Assembly (NCBI RefSeq): GCF_000423745.1
Contig: NZ_AUIO01000005.1
Coordinates: 62,001-126,000, forward strand
DNA from: Streptococcus plurextorum DSM 22810
GTDB taxonomy: Bacteria; Bacillota; Bacilli; Lactobacillales; Streptococcaceae
Length of the DNA: 64,000 nt
Direction of reading: 5' to 3'
Shown: positions 8,687 through 16,873 of the stretch, one piece after another
Position numbering within the stretch: the stretch's first letter is position 1
Layout: each line of letters begins with the position of its first letter
Notes under the pieces: generated by a model
What the model saw: only the letters and a program-made list of their open reading frames with translations
The model's database searches: none
Told to the model about the DNA's origin: nothing
Made by a program: the position numbers and the translations under genes

Positions 8687-11641
8687 CTATAGGGTAAATC
8701 GACCTGTGTAGTCCAGGTTTTCATCCAAATAATTATAAGAAAGTTTCGTCGATACACTGGTATATTGCCAAGCACCAAATTCTCTATAGTGCGACGTTGC
8801 TTTCGCTTCTGCTTGATCCATATAGGTGTAACCTTTTGTATAGTGTGCAACCCAAATATTACGTTCACCAAACAGACGAGTATTCAATGCACCACCTCGA
8901 ATATCAAGCCAGTTTGCCCCTGTGTAGTACATATTATTGGTAAAACCAAGGCGACTCATCTCAGATACCCAAGCTAGTGTATTTTCATTTAGACGCTCCT
9001 TCATTTTCTGCTCTTCAATGTCATTGACCATCAAGGTATCTCCTGACAAGCCAAACTCTCTAGCTTTTTGAGCAAAATACCGCGCCTCTTGTCTCGCCCA
9101 ATCCTCTGAAGTATAGTGAGAATAATGATAAGCAGATACTTTCATGCCTGCTGCTTTGGCATTTGCGATTTGAGAAGGAGCATAAGGGTTAGTGTATGAG
9201 GTCCCTTCTGTTAACTTCACAACGACACCAAGAATGCCTTGGCTTTTCAGTCTTAAAAATTCAGCAACAGAAATATTTCCATTGTGACTACTAATATCAA
9301 TGAAATAGGCAGGCAATTCTTGCCTTACATCTACCTCCACTGTAGTGCCTGTTACCCCGACCATTTCCCCACGATAATCTGTAATATAGAGGTGAACGTG
9401 ATAGGTTCCTTTATTATAATTGTGATTGCTTGCTTGGACAGTAAATCGATAAGTGCCATCAGATTGCTTAGTGGCTTGATACCATTCTAGATCATCTTGA
9501 CCATTAAGCTCTGACCAGACTGGGATAATGACATTCTGCACACCATAGCGCCATTCAATATTAGAGACGACAATATCAAAAGTTCCCGATACCTTGTTGA
9601 CATTGATAATGTCTAATTGGGCGATTGGGCCCGTCATCTCTGCGAGGCTAGTCTGATTATTAGCTAAGAAAATCAATTGCCCATCTACTGTACGAGCGTA
9701 GGTATGAATATGGTAAACATCACCATCATAGTTATGATTCTTACTCTCCACAATAACACTATAGCTACCATCAGCAGCTTTGATTCCCTCATACCACTTG
9801 ATATCATCCTGATGATTAACATCTGACCAAACTGGAAGACTGATGCTCGTCACATAATCTGGCACGTTCTTTACCACAACCTTGAAGCGGGTAGGGGTGA
9901 GGGTTTCAATGACTGTTTCTGAAGATGGAACGTCATAGTTGGTATTTCCATTTAGAAAAATACCATTTACCCACGGTGAGTTACCATAAACATGAATCTG
10001 ATAGGCTCCTGTTGCATAGCCATGATCTTTGATATTGACAGTGTAAGTATAACTGCCATCATATTGTCTCTGCGCTTCATACCATTTTAAGTCATCTTGA
10101 CCATTGACCTCTGACCAGACAGGAAGACGAAGGCTGGTGATATAGTTAGGAACATTTGTCACTTTGATTGCAAATTGACTATCCGAAACTCTTGTGACCT
10201 TTGTCTCTACTTGAACCTGCTCTTGTGTATGGGTCGTCTTTGTTAAGAAGGAGCGATGACCTGCCTTTTCACCATACAAGTGTAGCTGATAGACCCCTGA
10301 ATCCAAGTGATGATTAAAGGTATCAATGACCACCTGATAACTGCCGTCTGACTGTTTTTGCGCCTCATACCATCTTAAGTCATCTTGACCAGAATTGTCG
10401 CTCCATGCCGGTAGAAGAATCTTGTCATAATTTGTAGAAATATCTGTAATCTTCACTTGGAAAAGACGATCACTAAGCGGAGTAACTGCAAAGTTTGGCA
10501 CTTGAGGCTGTTGATAAGTCGTCTTACCTATAAAACTACTCTCACCGCTTGATTGAACCCCATAATAGTGAATGTGATATTGACCAGATGAGAAGGTATG
10601 ATTTTCAATACTGATATTAGCCTGATAACTGCCATCAGCTTGTTTTTGAGCTTCGTACCATTTGATATCATCCTGACCATTGACTTCTGACCAGGTCGGA
10701 ATAAGGACCCTTTCAAAATAACTAGGAATATTTGATACCTTAACCTGAAAATCGGTCGGTGTTAGTTGGGTAACCTTTGCCTGTGGTTCGGGCTGAACTT
10801 GATAATGACTCGTTTTCGTCAAGAAAAAGCGATGACCTGATTTTTCACCGTATAAATGTATTTGGTAATTGCCCCAGTCAAACTGATGATTAGTCAGGTC
10901 AACATCTACCAGATAACTACCATCAACCTGCTTTTGCGCCTCATACCACCTGAGATCATCTTGACCATTGTGTTCACTCCATGTCGGCAGAAGCACTTTG
11001 TCATAGCCCCCAGAGATATCTGTAATCTTCACTTGAAACCTGCTATCACTCACTTGATTAATAGCTAGCGATGGGACTTGAGGTTGTTGATAGGTCGTTT
11101 TTCCTAAAAAGCCATTCTCTCCACTAGTCGTTTTTCCATAGTAATGAATCTGGTAAAGACCTGATGAGAAGGTATGGTTTTCAATACTGACAATCACTTG
11201 ATAGCTGCCATCAGCTTGTTTTTGAGCTTCATACCATTTGATATCATCCTGACCATTAACCTCTGACCAAATAGGCACTGTCAAACGCTCAATCTCACTC
11301 GGCACACCTGAGATAGTCACTTGAAAGTCTGTTGGGTTCAATTGATGAATGATTGTTTGAAGATTGGGAGCCGTTTGGCTAGGCGCAGCTGCAACGTCTT
11401 CTTGCAAAAGTTCTGATGCTTGTTGGGTGAGCTGATTATCTTGTTTTACACTAATAGCTTCTGCTTCTATGGCTTCGACCACTAATGCCTCCGTTAAAGG
11501 AGTGGAACTATTCCCAGTAGCATCAGTGACACTTGCTTCCAAAGAACTTGTTGATGTTTCCTCAGCAGCTACTTGCATGGAAGCCAAAAACATGGTCAAG
11601 GCTAAAGGAATGGTCAAATAGGTTTTTAATGGTCTCTTCAT
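8687..11641 (-). CDS. Secreted GH25 lysozyme/autolysin with seven Bsp-like repeats
   Basis: A 984-residue secreted peptidoglycan hydrolase. Residues 1-27 form a signal peptide (KRPLKTYL, hydrophobic core, cleavage near QVAAEE). A Ser/Thr/Glu-rich spacer runs to about residue 100. Seven GBS-Bsp-like repeats of ~92 residues follow to about 770, each with a variant of PxWSExNGQDDxxWYEA and a final HxxxYG-type strand. The GH25 muramidase domain fills the last ~207 residues, with FIDISSHNG and the acidic VNDIEE. S. mutans AtlA has the same architecture. Repeats 1 and 3, and 2 and 4, resemble each other most. The chosen ATG has GGGGAG 8 bases upstream. There is no LPxTG, so attachment is probably through the repeats. 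Confidence 0.92.
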   Translation of the reverse strand: MKRPLKTYLTIPLALTMFLASMQVAAEETSTSSLEASVTDATGNSSTPLTEALVVEAIEAEAISVKQDNQLTQQASELLQEDVAAAPSQTAPNLQTIIHQLNPTDFQVTISGVPSEIERLTVPIWSEVNGQDDIKWYEAQKQADGSYQVIVSIENHTFSSGLYQIHYYGKTTSGENGFLGKTTYQQPQVPSLAINQVSDSRFQVKITDISGGYDKVLLPTWSEHNGQDDLRWYEAQKQVDGSYLVDVDLTNHQFDWGNYQIHLYGEKSGHRFFLTKTSHYQVQPEPQAKVTQLTPTDFQVKVSNIPSYFERVLIPTWSEVNGQDDIKWYEAQKQADGSYQANISIENHTFSSGQYHIHYYGVQSSGESSFIGKTTYQQPQVPNFAVTPLSDRLFQVKITDISTNYDKILLPAWSDNSGQDDLRWYEAQKQSDGSYQVVIDTFNHHLDSGVYQLHLYGEKAGHRSFLTKTTHTQEQVQVETKVTRVSDSQFAIKVTNVPNYITSLRLPVWSEVNGQDDLKWYEAQRQYDGSYTYTVNIKDHGYATGAYQIHVYGNSPWVNGIFLNGNTNYDVPSSETVIETLTPTRFKVVVKNVPDYVTSISLPVWSDVNHQDDIKWYEGIKAADGSYSVIVESKNHNYDGDVYHIHTYARTVDGQLIFLANNQTSLAEMTGPIAQLDIINVNKVSGTFDIVVSNIEWRYGVQNVIIPVWSELNGQDDLEWYQATKQSDGTYRFTVQASNHNYNKGTYHVHLYITDYRGEMVGVTGTTVEVDVRQELPAYFIDISSHNGNISVAEFLRLKSQGILGVVVKLTEGTSYTNPYAPSQIANAKAAGMKVSAYHYSHYTSEDWARQEARYFAQKAREFGLSGDTLMVNDIEEQKMKERLNENTLAWVSEMSRLGFTNNMYYTGANWLDIRGGALNTRLFGERNIWVAHYTKGYTYMDQAEAKATSHYREFGAWQYTSVSTKLSYNYLDENLDYTGRFTL

Positions 11642-11762
11642 AATATCTCCCCAATATGTCATTTAAGCTATTTTAACATATTTTCAAATGAAGAGCCACT
11701 AGATCCAGGATTCCAAAAAACAAGGGTAAATATGGTATAATGAAATGAGATAAGGAGTGTGT

Positions 11763-12548
11763 ATGGCAGTTATTTCATTGCAAGAAGTTGATTACCTTTG
11801 TCAAGGAAAATTAATTTTAGAAAATATCAACTGGCAGGTCGAAAAAGGAGAGACCTGGGCACTTCTAGGCCTTAATGGCTCTGGAAAGACCAGTTTACTC
11901 AAGCTGATTATGGCGGAACACTGGGCAAGCAAAGGGCAAATCAATATCCTTGGCAAGACCTTTGGTCAAGAAGATATGACCGCTATTCGAACTAAGATCG
12001 GTATCGTGGGCACGTTTATTTCCGAGCGCTTGCCTAAAAATATGAAGGCAGAGCAGATTGTCTTGACTGGAAAGTACAAGTCCTCCATCCTCTACAAGGC
12101 TTATGGTGAGCCGGAGCTCAATCAGGCTCGACAAATGCTGATTTCTCTTGGTGGAGAGCACCTTTTGGGACGCATCTACGCCAGTCTTTCTCAAGGTGAA
12201 AAACAGCTCATTCTCATCGCTAGAAGCCTGATGGAAAACCCTGACATCATTATCCTTGACGAAGCCACTAGCGGTTTAGACCTTTTTGCGCGGGAAAAAT
12301 TGCTGGCGCAGATTGAACAGATTTCAAAACTCCCTCACGCTCCAACAGTTATTCATGTGACCCATCACTCCGAAGAAATCACTAAGCAAGTTAGTCATGT
12401 TCTATTGCTACGACAAGGAAAAATCGTTGCTCAAGGCCCAAAAAAAGATGTCCTAACCGAAGACATCTTATCTGATTTCTATCAAAATCCTGTCACTATT
12501 TTTCCAATTGATCAGGATAGGATCTATATTCAACCCAAACTCAGCTAA
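11763..12548 (+). CDS. ABC transporter ATP-binding protein (YlmA-like)
   Basis: A 261-residue cytoplasmic ATPase with Walker A GLNGSGKTS near residue 37, the signature SLSQGEKQL and Walker B IIILDEATSGLD, followed by the H-loop in VIHVTHHSEE. It resembles the YlmA type of stand-alone ATPase because no permease gene adjoins it, so its role in transport is uncertain. AAGGAG lies 5 bases before the chosen ATG. A GTG two codons earlier overlaps that site and is rejected. A promoter with TATAAT is visible about 25 bases upstream. A terminator overlaps the stop codon. Confidence 0.88.
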   Translation: MAVISLQEVDYLCQGKLILENINWQVEKGETWALLGLNGSGKTSLLKLIMAEHWASKGQINILGKTFGQEDMTAIRTKIGIVGTFISERLPKNMKAEQIVLTGKYKSSILYKAYGEPELNQARQMLISLGGEHLLGRIYASLSQGEKQLILIARSLMENPDIIILDEATSGLDLFAREKLLAQIEQISKLPHAPTVIHVTHHSEEITKQVSHVLLLRQGKIVAQGPKKDVLTEDILSDFYQNPVTIFPIDQDRIYIQPKLS

Positions 12549-12567
12549 GAAAGGCTGAGTTTTTTTC
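12539..12567 (+). terminator. Terminator of the ABC ATPase gene
   Basis: CTCAGC / GCTGAG stem with an 8-nt loop followed by seven T residues, overlapping the last codons of the gene and the end of the convergent pseudogene. Confidence 0.75.
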
Positions 12568-12919
12568 ACTTAACTCACGGCAAAATCCCAGCCATTTTTC
12601 CTCAAATTCTTCTGGAGAAAGCTGGCGCTTAGTCAGGTCTTTGATACTGAAGATACCTTTTTTCCTGACAAGCCAAGACACAGTCTTCATAAAAAGGCCA
12701 GTCATCCGTATCCCAGAAACAGGTAAGCTCTGTCACGCCATTCTCATAAGCCACAAAAGCTCTACTATGACCATCTATTAAGAAAATGGTGTCCCCTACT
12801 TTTTTAACGGGTAAGGGCTCTAGCTTATCAACAGAAAACCAGATTCGCACAGCATCGACCTTCTGCTTAGATAGGTAACATTGACTAGGTTGGCATCTTT
12901 CGATGGGCAAAACAAACAT
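12541..12919 (-). pseudogene. ParB-like small protein gene with a frameshift
   Basis: Read straight, the gene gives 96 residues (to a stop at 12629) with a ParB-nuclease-like core: VLPIERCQPSQ, then DGHSRAFVAY and FWDTDDWP. After CQEK the frame degenerates at a run of six A (12658-12663 as T on the plus strand). Removing one A continues the protein with sensible residues, including SIKDLTKRQLSPEEFEEKWL, to a stop at 12541-12543. This indicates a +1 frameshift that removed about 38 C-terminal residues. It is the last gene of the radical SAM-DUF3592-mnmM cluster, starting 3 bases past mnmM. A sequencing error in the homopolymer is possible. Confidence 0.7.
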
Positions 12920-12922
12920 GAG

Positions 12923-13471
12923 CTAGCTTATCCTTTCGATCATGACCAAAAAGGGTGGGGTGTTGATTTGATTGAGTGGTTGATAGAGCATGGCGGTAAA
13001 AAGAGTTTGATCTAGCTGTGCTACAAAATCAAGCACCGCATCTTTTTCCCTATCGCCTCCCTCGTGACCATAGTAAATCATGACCGAAACACGTCCTCCT
13101 ACCTCAAGCATGGCTAAGATTTTTTCCAAAGCTAGCAAGGTTGTATGTGGTTGTGTGATGACTGATTTATCCGCAGATGGTAGATAACCTAAATTGAAAA
13201 TAGCGGCGCGAATTGGTTGGTCTACGTACTGATCAACCATTTGGTGCCCATCCAAAATCAGTTGGGCATTCGTTAAACCAAGTTGCGCTAAGCGTTCCGA
13301 TGTTTTTGCGATAGCCTTTTCCTGAACATCAAAGGCATAAACTTTCTTAGCCAATCCAGCTAGAAAAGCCGTGTCATTGCCATTACCCATGGTGGCATCA
13401 ATAGCGACACTCTCTTTATCTAAAACCTCTTCCAAAAAGTCATGGGAGAGATGAATGGGACGTTTGATCAT
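12923..13471 (-). CDS. mnmM: MnmM/YtqB, tRNA (mnm5s2U34) methyltransferase
   Basis: A 182-residue class I SAM-dependent methyltransferase with SAM motif AIDATMGNGNDTAFLA near residues 24-39, the acidic VYAFDVQ after strand 2, and FNLGYLP as the motif IV equivalent. The YtqB family acts in the last methylation of wobble uridine in Gram-positive bacteria lacking MnmC. TAGGAGAAG precedes the ATG by 5 bases. It follows the DUF3592 gene by 8 bases and precedes the ParB-like pseudogene, forming one cluster. Confidence 0.88.
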   Translation of the reverse strand: MIKRPIHLSHDFLEEVLDKESVAIDATMGNGNDTAFLAGLAKKVYAFDVQEKAIAKTSERLAQLGLTNAQLILDGHQMVDQYVDQPIRAAIFNLGYLPSADKSVITQPHTTLLALEKILAMLEVGGRVSVMIYYGHEGGDREKDAVLDFVAQLDQTLFTAMLYQPLNQINTPPFLVMIERIS

Positions 13472-13479
13472 ATCTTCTC

Positions 13480-14076
13480 CTAACCTTTAAGCATCTTCCA
13501 ATAGATGGAAAGAACAATACCTAGTGTCGATGGAATACATATCAGCAATTGTAAAGCAGCAAACTCTCTATTGACCATGAGCACTAGCAAATTCAAGGCC
13601 ATCCAAAACATAAGTAAAGCCATGCGCTTCCAGAAGTAATCAAGCCCTACATAACGCTCCACGTAAGACTCTTTGGGACGATTCGGGTTATAGTAAACCG
13701 TCAAATGGCTCCCGATAGGAAACCACTCTTTCATAAAACCGTTATAAGAAGCGATAGAGTTACGATTAATCACAATACGCTCAGCTAAAGGATCAGATAG
13801 CGACTGGGCTTTTGGAGATTTAAATGGTGTCGAAACGGTGACCACGGCTCGATACTCTAGCAACCTTTTATAAGCCTTACCATCTACTTGATATTGGACT
13901 ATAGGAACTAATCCCCGACCACGCGCATGACCAATCACTTCTCCTATAACACTGGCTGTGGCTTGACAAGCACGATTGCGCTCCCGTAGATACAAGTAGA
14001 AAAATCCCCCACTTACCAAAAACAGAAGCAAAACTGCGGCTAGAACGAAGAATAAATCTTGCTGATTTTCTACCAT
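13480..14076 (-). CDS. DUF3592-type membrane protein
   Basis: A protein of ~198 residues with one N-terminal transmembrane segment, a soluble middle part, and two hydrophobic segments near the end. The middle contains VQYQVDGKAYKRLLEYR and LTVYYNPNRPKESYV, a pattern typical of DUF3592 proteins. Function is unknown for the family. The ATG at 14076 is preferred because AGGGG lies 8 bases upstream, while an upstream GTG overlaps that site. The gene overlaps the end of the radical SAM gene by 7 bases. Confidence 0.75.
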   Translation of the reverse strand: MVENQQDLFFVLAAVLLLFLVSGGFFYLYLRERNRACQATASVIGEVIGHARGRGLVPIVQYQVDGKAYKRLLEYRAVVTVSTPFKSPKAQSLSDPLAERIVINRNSIASYNGFMKEWFPIGSHLTVYYNPNRPKESYVERYVGLDYFWKRMALLMFWMALNLLVLMVNREFAALQLLICIPSTLGIVLSIYWKMLKG

Positions 14077-14993
14077 AACTGACACCCCTGAAAACTTCCT
14101 CTTTTTTCCATTTCTTTATCAATAGCATTAAGCACTTCCCATTTATTGAGGCTCCACATGGGACCAATCAGCATGTCACGCGGCGCATCACCTGTGATAC
14201 GGTGGATGACGATATGCTCTGGGATAATCTCCAATTGGTCACAGATGATGTTGACATACTCCTCTTGACTAAGAAGCTTGAGGCGTCCTTCATGGTAATC
14301 TCGCTGCATGCGCGTGTTGGTCATGAGATGAAGCAGGTGCAACTTAATCCCATCTATGGCATTGTCGGTGACACAGCGACGGACATTTTCCACCATCATC
14401 TCGTGGCTTTCTCCTGGCAGACCATTGATTAAATGAGAAACAATCTCAACCTTTGGTGCTAATGCTTTAACACGTTTCACCTTTTCCACATACAGCTCAT
14501 AGCTATGGGCACGGTTAATCAAGCGAGAGGTCTCCTCATAAGTGGTCTGAAGTCCCAATTCCAAAGTCACATGCATGCGGTCTGAAAGCTCAGCTAGGTA
14601 CAAAATCGTCTCATCTGGTAAACAATCAGGTCTTGTTCCAATATTAATCCCAACCACACCAGGTTCATTGATGGCCTGCTCATAACGCTCGCGAATGACT
14701 TCAACTCTTTCATGCGTATTGGTAAAATTTTGAAAATAAACCAAGTATTTTTTGACATCTGGCCACTTGCGATGCATAAAGTCAATCTCATGATAAAACT
14801 GCTCACGGATAGGAGCTTCTGGTGCTACAATGGCATCACCAGACCCTGAAACCGTACAAAAAGTACAGCCTCCACGCGCAACCGTCCCATCACGATTAGG
14901 ACAGTCAAAACCTGCATCAATGGGCAATTTAAAAATCTTCTCACCAAATAATTCTCGGTAATAGTCATTTACCGTTCGATAACGTTTTTTCAT
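14070..14993 (-). CDS. Radical SAM protein, TIGR01212 (YtqA) family
   Basis: A protein of ~307 residues beginning MKKRYRTVNDYYRELFGEK, with the iron-sulfur cluster cysteines in CPNRDGTVARGGCTFC (C-x(11)-C-x2-C spacing typical of this family and unlike CxxxCxxC). NIGTRPDCLP and LELGLQTTYEETSRLINR are further family blocks. The product is an iron-sulfur enzyme of unproven reaction. It neighbours the tRNA methyltransferase mnmM, as ytqA neighbours ytqB in Bacillus, which suggests tRNA modification. The ATG lies just after the coiA terminator. A TTG 18 bases upstream is an alternative start. Confidence 0.88.
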   Translation of the reverse strand: MKKRYRTVNDYYRELFGEKIFKLPIDAGFDCPNRDGTVARGGCTFCTVSGSGDAIVAPEAPIREQFYHEIDFMHRKWPDVKKYLVYFQNFTNTHERVEVIRERYEQAINEPGVVGINIGTRPDCLPDETILYLAELSDRMHVTLELGLQTTYEETSRLINRAHSYELYVEKVKRVKALAPKVEIVSHLINGLPGESHEMMVENVRRCVTDNAIDGIKLHLLHLMTNTRMQRDYHEGRLKLLSQEEYVNIICDQLEIIPEHIVIHRITGDAPRDMLIGPMWSLNKWEVLNAIDKEMEKRGSFQGCQLW

Positions 14994-15010
14994 AACCTTA
15001 TTGTAACACA

Positions 15011-15032
15011 AAAAACGCCAAGAATCTTGGCG
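15011..15032 (-). terminator. Terminator of coiA
   Basis: Seven-bp perfect stem CGCCAAG / CTTGGCG with a 3-nt loop, followed by a T-run on the minus strand, 12 bases after coiA. Confidence 0.85.
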
Positions 15033-15043
15033 CCGTCTGTCGA

Positions 15044-16216
15044 TTATTTCTCCACCTTTAGCCAGTTATGGTAATGGTCTAAAAGATTAACTGCCATCTG
15101 AGTTGCCAAAGCTACCGAAAAGGCTTCTGTCCCCTCAAATTCTTCTGCAGCAATTTCTACTTTACTTTCCTCATAGATAGCTTTCAAACTCTCTACGGAC
15201 AAGGTTTCCTTAAACGCTTCAAATGATTTCATAACAGAACCCCTTTTTCTTTTATATGTAGCACTTTTTCGGTACTTATCAAGCGCTTTTTCATAGAAAA
15301 CAGGCGGGTATAGCATCTGCATGTTCTTATTCGCTTGTCTCTTGTAATAGTGAAAAAAAGCTGTGCGAAAATGGGATAAATCCTCTTGAATTTGGCAAAA
15401 GCCTTGTTTAGACTCTGGTGGTCTTACCTGTGGATAAAAGTCATCAAGTGACCGCGACAGCAAATTTCCCCCGGATACATAAGCCTGCTCCTGCAAAAGC
15501 ATCCAACGAGGATTTCTTGATATCAGGCCACTGTGAATGATTTGCAGTAGCTGTTGATTTTGAGTTTTCTGAAAGAAGGGCATGGTTTGACTAGCATAAG
15601 GTAAGCGCAGAAAGGTCAATATATCCTGGTCAAAAGAGCACGATTTTTCAAGATAGGATAGCTTTCCCTCCCAATCCTCGTAAATCAGGTATTTGAGCCG
15701 CAACTGGCGTTTCCTGACGTCAAGCTCCCAGTAATGAAAGCCCATATTGGAACTAAAGTACAAGAACTGCTTTTGAAGACTGGTCAGACGCTTCCCTAAC
15801 CATAATTTTTCACCCAGCAACCACCTGACCTGATAGCCTGCGTTTTGATAGGCTTTTGTCCGCTCACGTAAACGTTGTTCAGAAAGTCTCGAACACTGGA
15901 CTTCTAGCACTAATTTTTCCCCTACCCAAAGATCCGCAATCTGCCCCAAACCAGGCAAAAACTTTTCAATCTCCACGATATGCCGTTGAGACAAACTTGA
16001 AAATAACTCAGCTTTCAATGCCAGATGCTCCTCTGATTCATTTTCATGAAAAAAGTGACATGTTTTCAGACTGACATGAGCAAAATGTGGGCGCATAATG
16101 GAACCATTTCTCAAAATTACTGGTTCTTGACAGGCTGGACATTTGAAAGCCTGTCTTTCAGGAATCCCATCCAGTAAATTACAGAGCTCTCCTTGATGAT
16201 TTTTGGCAACAAACAT
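15044..16216 (-). CDS. coiA: CoiA, competence-induced DNA processing protein
   Basis: A 390-residue cytoplasmic protein. Residues 1-60 hold a zinc-finger-like pair CPAC followed by RPHFAH and CHFF. Next comes a nuclease-like core (EHLALKAELF, QIADLWVGEKLVLEVQCSRLS) in which D and ExQ are the expected catalytic residues of a restriction-endonuclease-like fold. CoiA helps integrate transformed DNA with RecA in competent streptococci. AGGAGG precedes the ATG. A late-competence cin-box-like sequence lies just upstream. The gene is followed directly by a terminator and not by pepF, which commonly follows coiA in streptococci. Confidence 0.92.
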   Translation of the reverse strand: MFVAKNHQGELCNLLDGIPERQAFKCPACQEPVILRNGSIMRPHFAHVSLKTCHFFHENESEEHLALKAELFSSLSQRHIVEIEKFLPGLGQIADLWVGEKLVLEVQCSRLSEQRLRERTKAYQNAGYQVRWLLGEKLWLGKRLTSLQKQFLYFSSNMGFHYWELDVRKRQLRLKYLIYEDWEGKLSYLEKSCSFDQDILTFLRLPYASQTMPFFQKTQNQQLLQIIHSGLISRNPRWMLLQEQAYVSGGNLLSRSLDDFYPQVRPPESKQGFCQIQEDLSHFRTAFFHYYKRQANKNMQMLYPPVFYEKALDKYRKSATYKRKRGSVMKSFEAFKETLSVESLKAIYEESKVEIAAEEFEGTEAFSVALATQMAVNLLDHYHNWLKVEK

Positions 16217-16234
16217 CTCTTCCTCCTATCTTAT

Positions 16235-16242
16235 TATTCGCG
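16235..16242 (-). promoter_or_regulatory. cin-box-like late competence promoter of coiA
   Basis: On the minus strand CGCGAATA, preceded by a T-rich stretch, matches six of eight positions of the streptococcal cin-box TACGAATA recognised by ComX sigma factor. It lies about 18 bases before the ATG, so the transcript would begin just ahead of the AGGAGG. Confidence 0.6.
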
Positions 16243-16253
16243 AAAACGAAAAA

Positions 16254-16272
16254 AGCTAGGGGAAATCCCCTA
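16254..16272 (-). terminator. Terminator of rbfA
   Basis: TAGGGG / CCCCTA stem with a 4-nt loop followed by a run of T on the minus strand, 22 bases after rbfA and directly upstream of the coiA promoter. Confidence 0.75.
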
Positions 16273-16294
16273 ACTCTTAATAAGCTGCTACTCA

Positions 16295-16645
16295 CTAGTT
16301 GCGATTTTCTAAATCACGAAGCAATTGATCAATTTTATTACCATACTCAATTGAGCTATCTTTTTCAAAGACAAGATCTGGGATTTTGTACATGGTTAGA
16401 TTTTTTCCCAGTTCACGTTTGATTGTCCCCGTAGCCTTTTCAAGACCTATCTGTGCCTTTTGATTATCAGAGGCCAGGGTAGAGTGAATGGTGTAATAAA
16501 CTTTTGCTACAGACAAATCACCCAACATTTGCACATCTGTGATAGTGACGTCCTGAACACGCGGATCACGCACTTTGAGACGTAAAATCTCATTGACTTC
16601 TCGTTTGATTTCCATACCAACACGGTCAATACGATGGTTTGCCAT
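16295..16645 (-). CDS. rbfA: Ribosome-binding factor A
   Basis: A 116-residue KH-fold protein required for late maturation of the 30S subunit. It begins [20 protein letters not shown] and has the RbfA hallmarks [19 protein letters not shown] in the centre and [21 protein letters not shown] at the end. AGGAAA precedes the start. It is the last gene of the rimP-nusA-infB operon but is separated from infB by 228 bases holding a hairpin, so read-through or a separate promoter is needed. Confidence 0.95.
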   Translation of the reverse strand: MANHRIDRVGMEIKREVNEILRLKVRDPRVQDVTITDVQMLGDLSVAKVYYTIHSTLASDNQKAQIGLEKATGTIKRELGKNLTMYKIPDLVFEKDSSIEYGNKIDQLLRDLENRN

Positions 16646-16752
16646 ATTCTTTTCCTTTCTTTAAAATGACTGTCCTAAGATGGGAAGAACTCAGACTCCC
16701 TGATAGCCTTCTGCTACAAACTTGCTGTCTCAGGGCTCATTCATATGTTAAC

Positions 16753-16779
16753 AAAAGCTAGGCTATCAACCTAGCTTTT
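16753..16779 (-). terminator. Hairpin between infB and rbfA, possible partial terminator
   Basis: A perfect 10-bp stem AAAAGCTAGG / CCTAGCTTTT with a 7-nt loop sits in the 228-base spacer. On the minus strand it is followed by only a short T-run (TTTTGTT), so termination would probably be incomplete. Nothing else recognisable is in the spacer. Confidence 0.55.
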
Positions 16780-16873
16780 AACGCCTGTTAAAGGAAAATT
16801 CCAGGATTGTTTCTAGCTTCCTCTTCTTTTCCCAAAATAGACCGGAGCCTTTCACCAAAACACTTGCTAAAGA

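Noticed and set aside
12629-12675. Classical -1 slippery heptamer in the ParB-like gene
   Set aside because: The continuation requires a +1 (or -2) shift, and the codon phasing does not fit X-XXY-YYZ.
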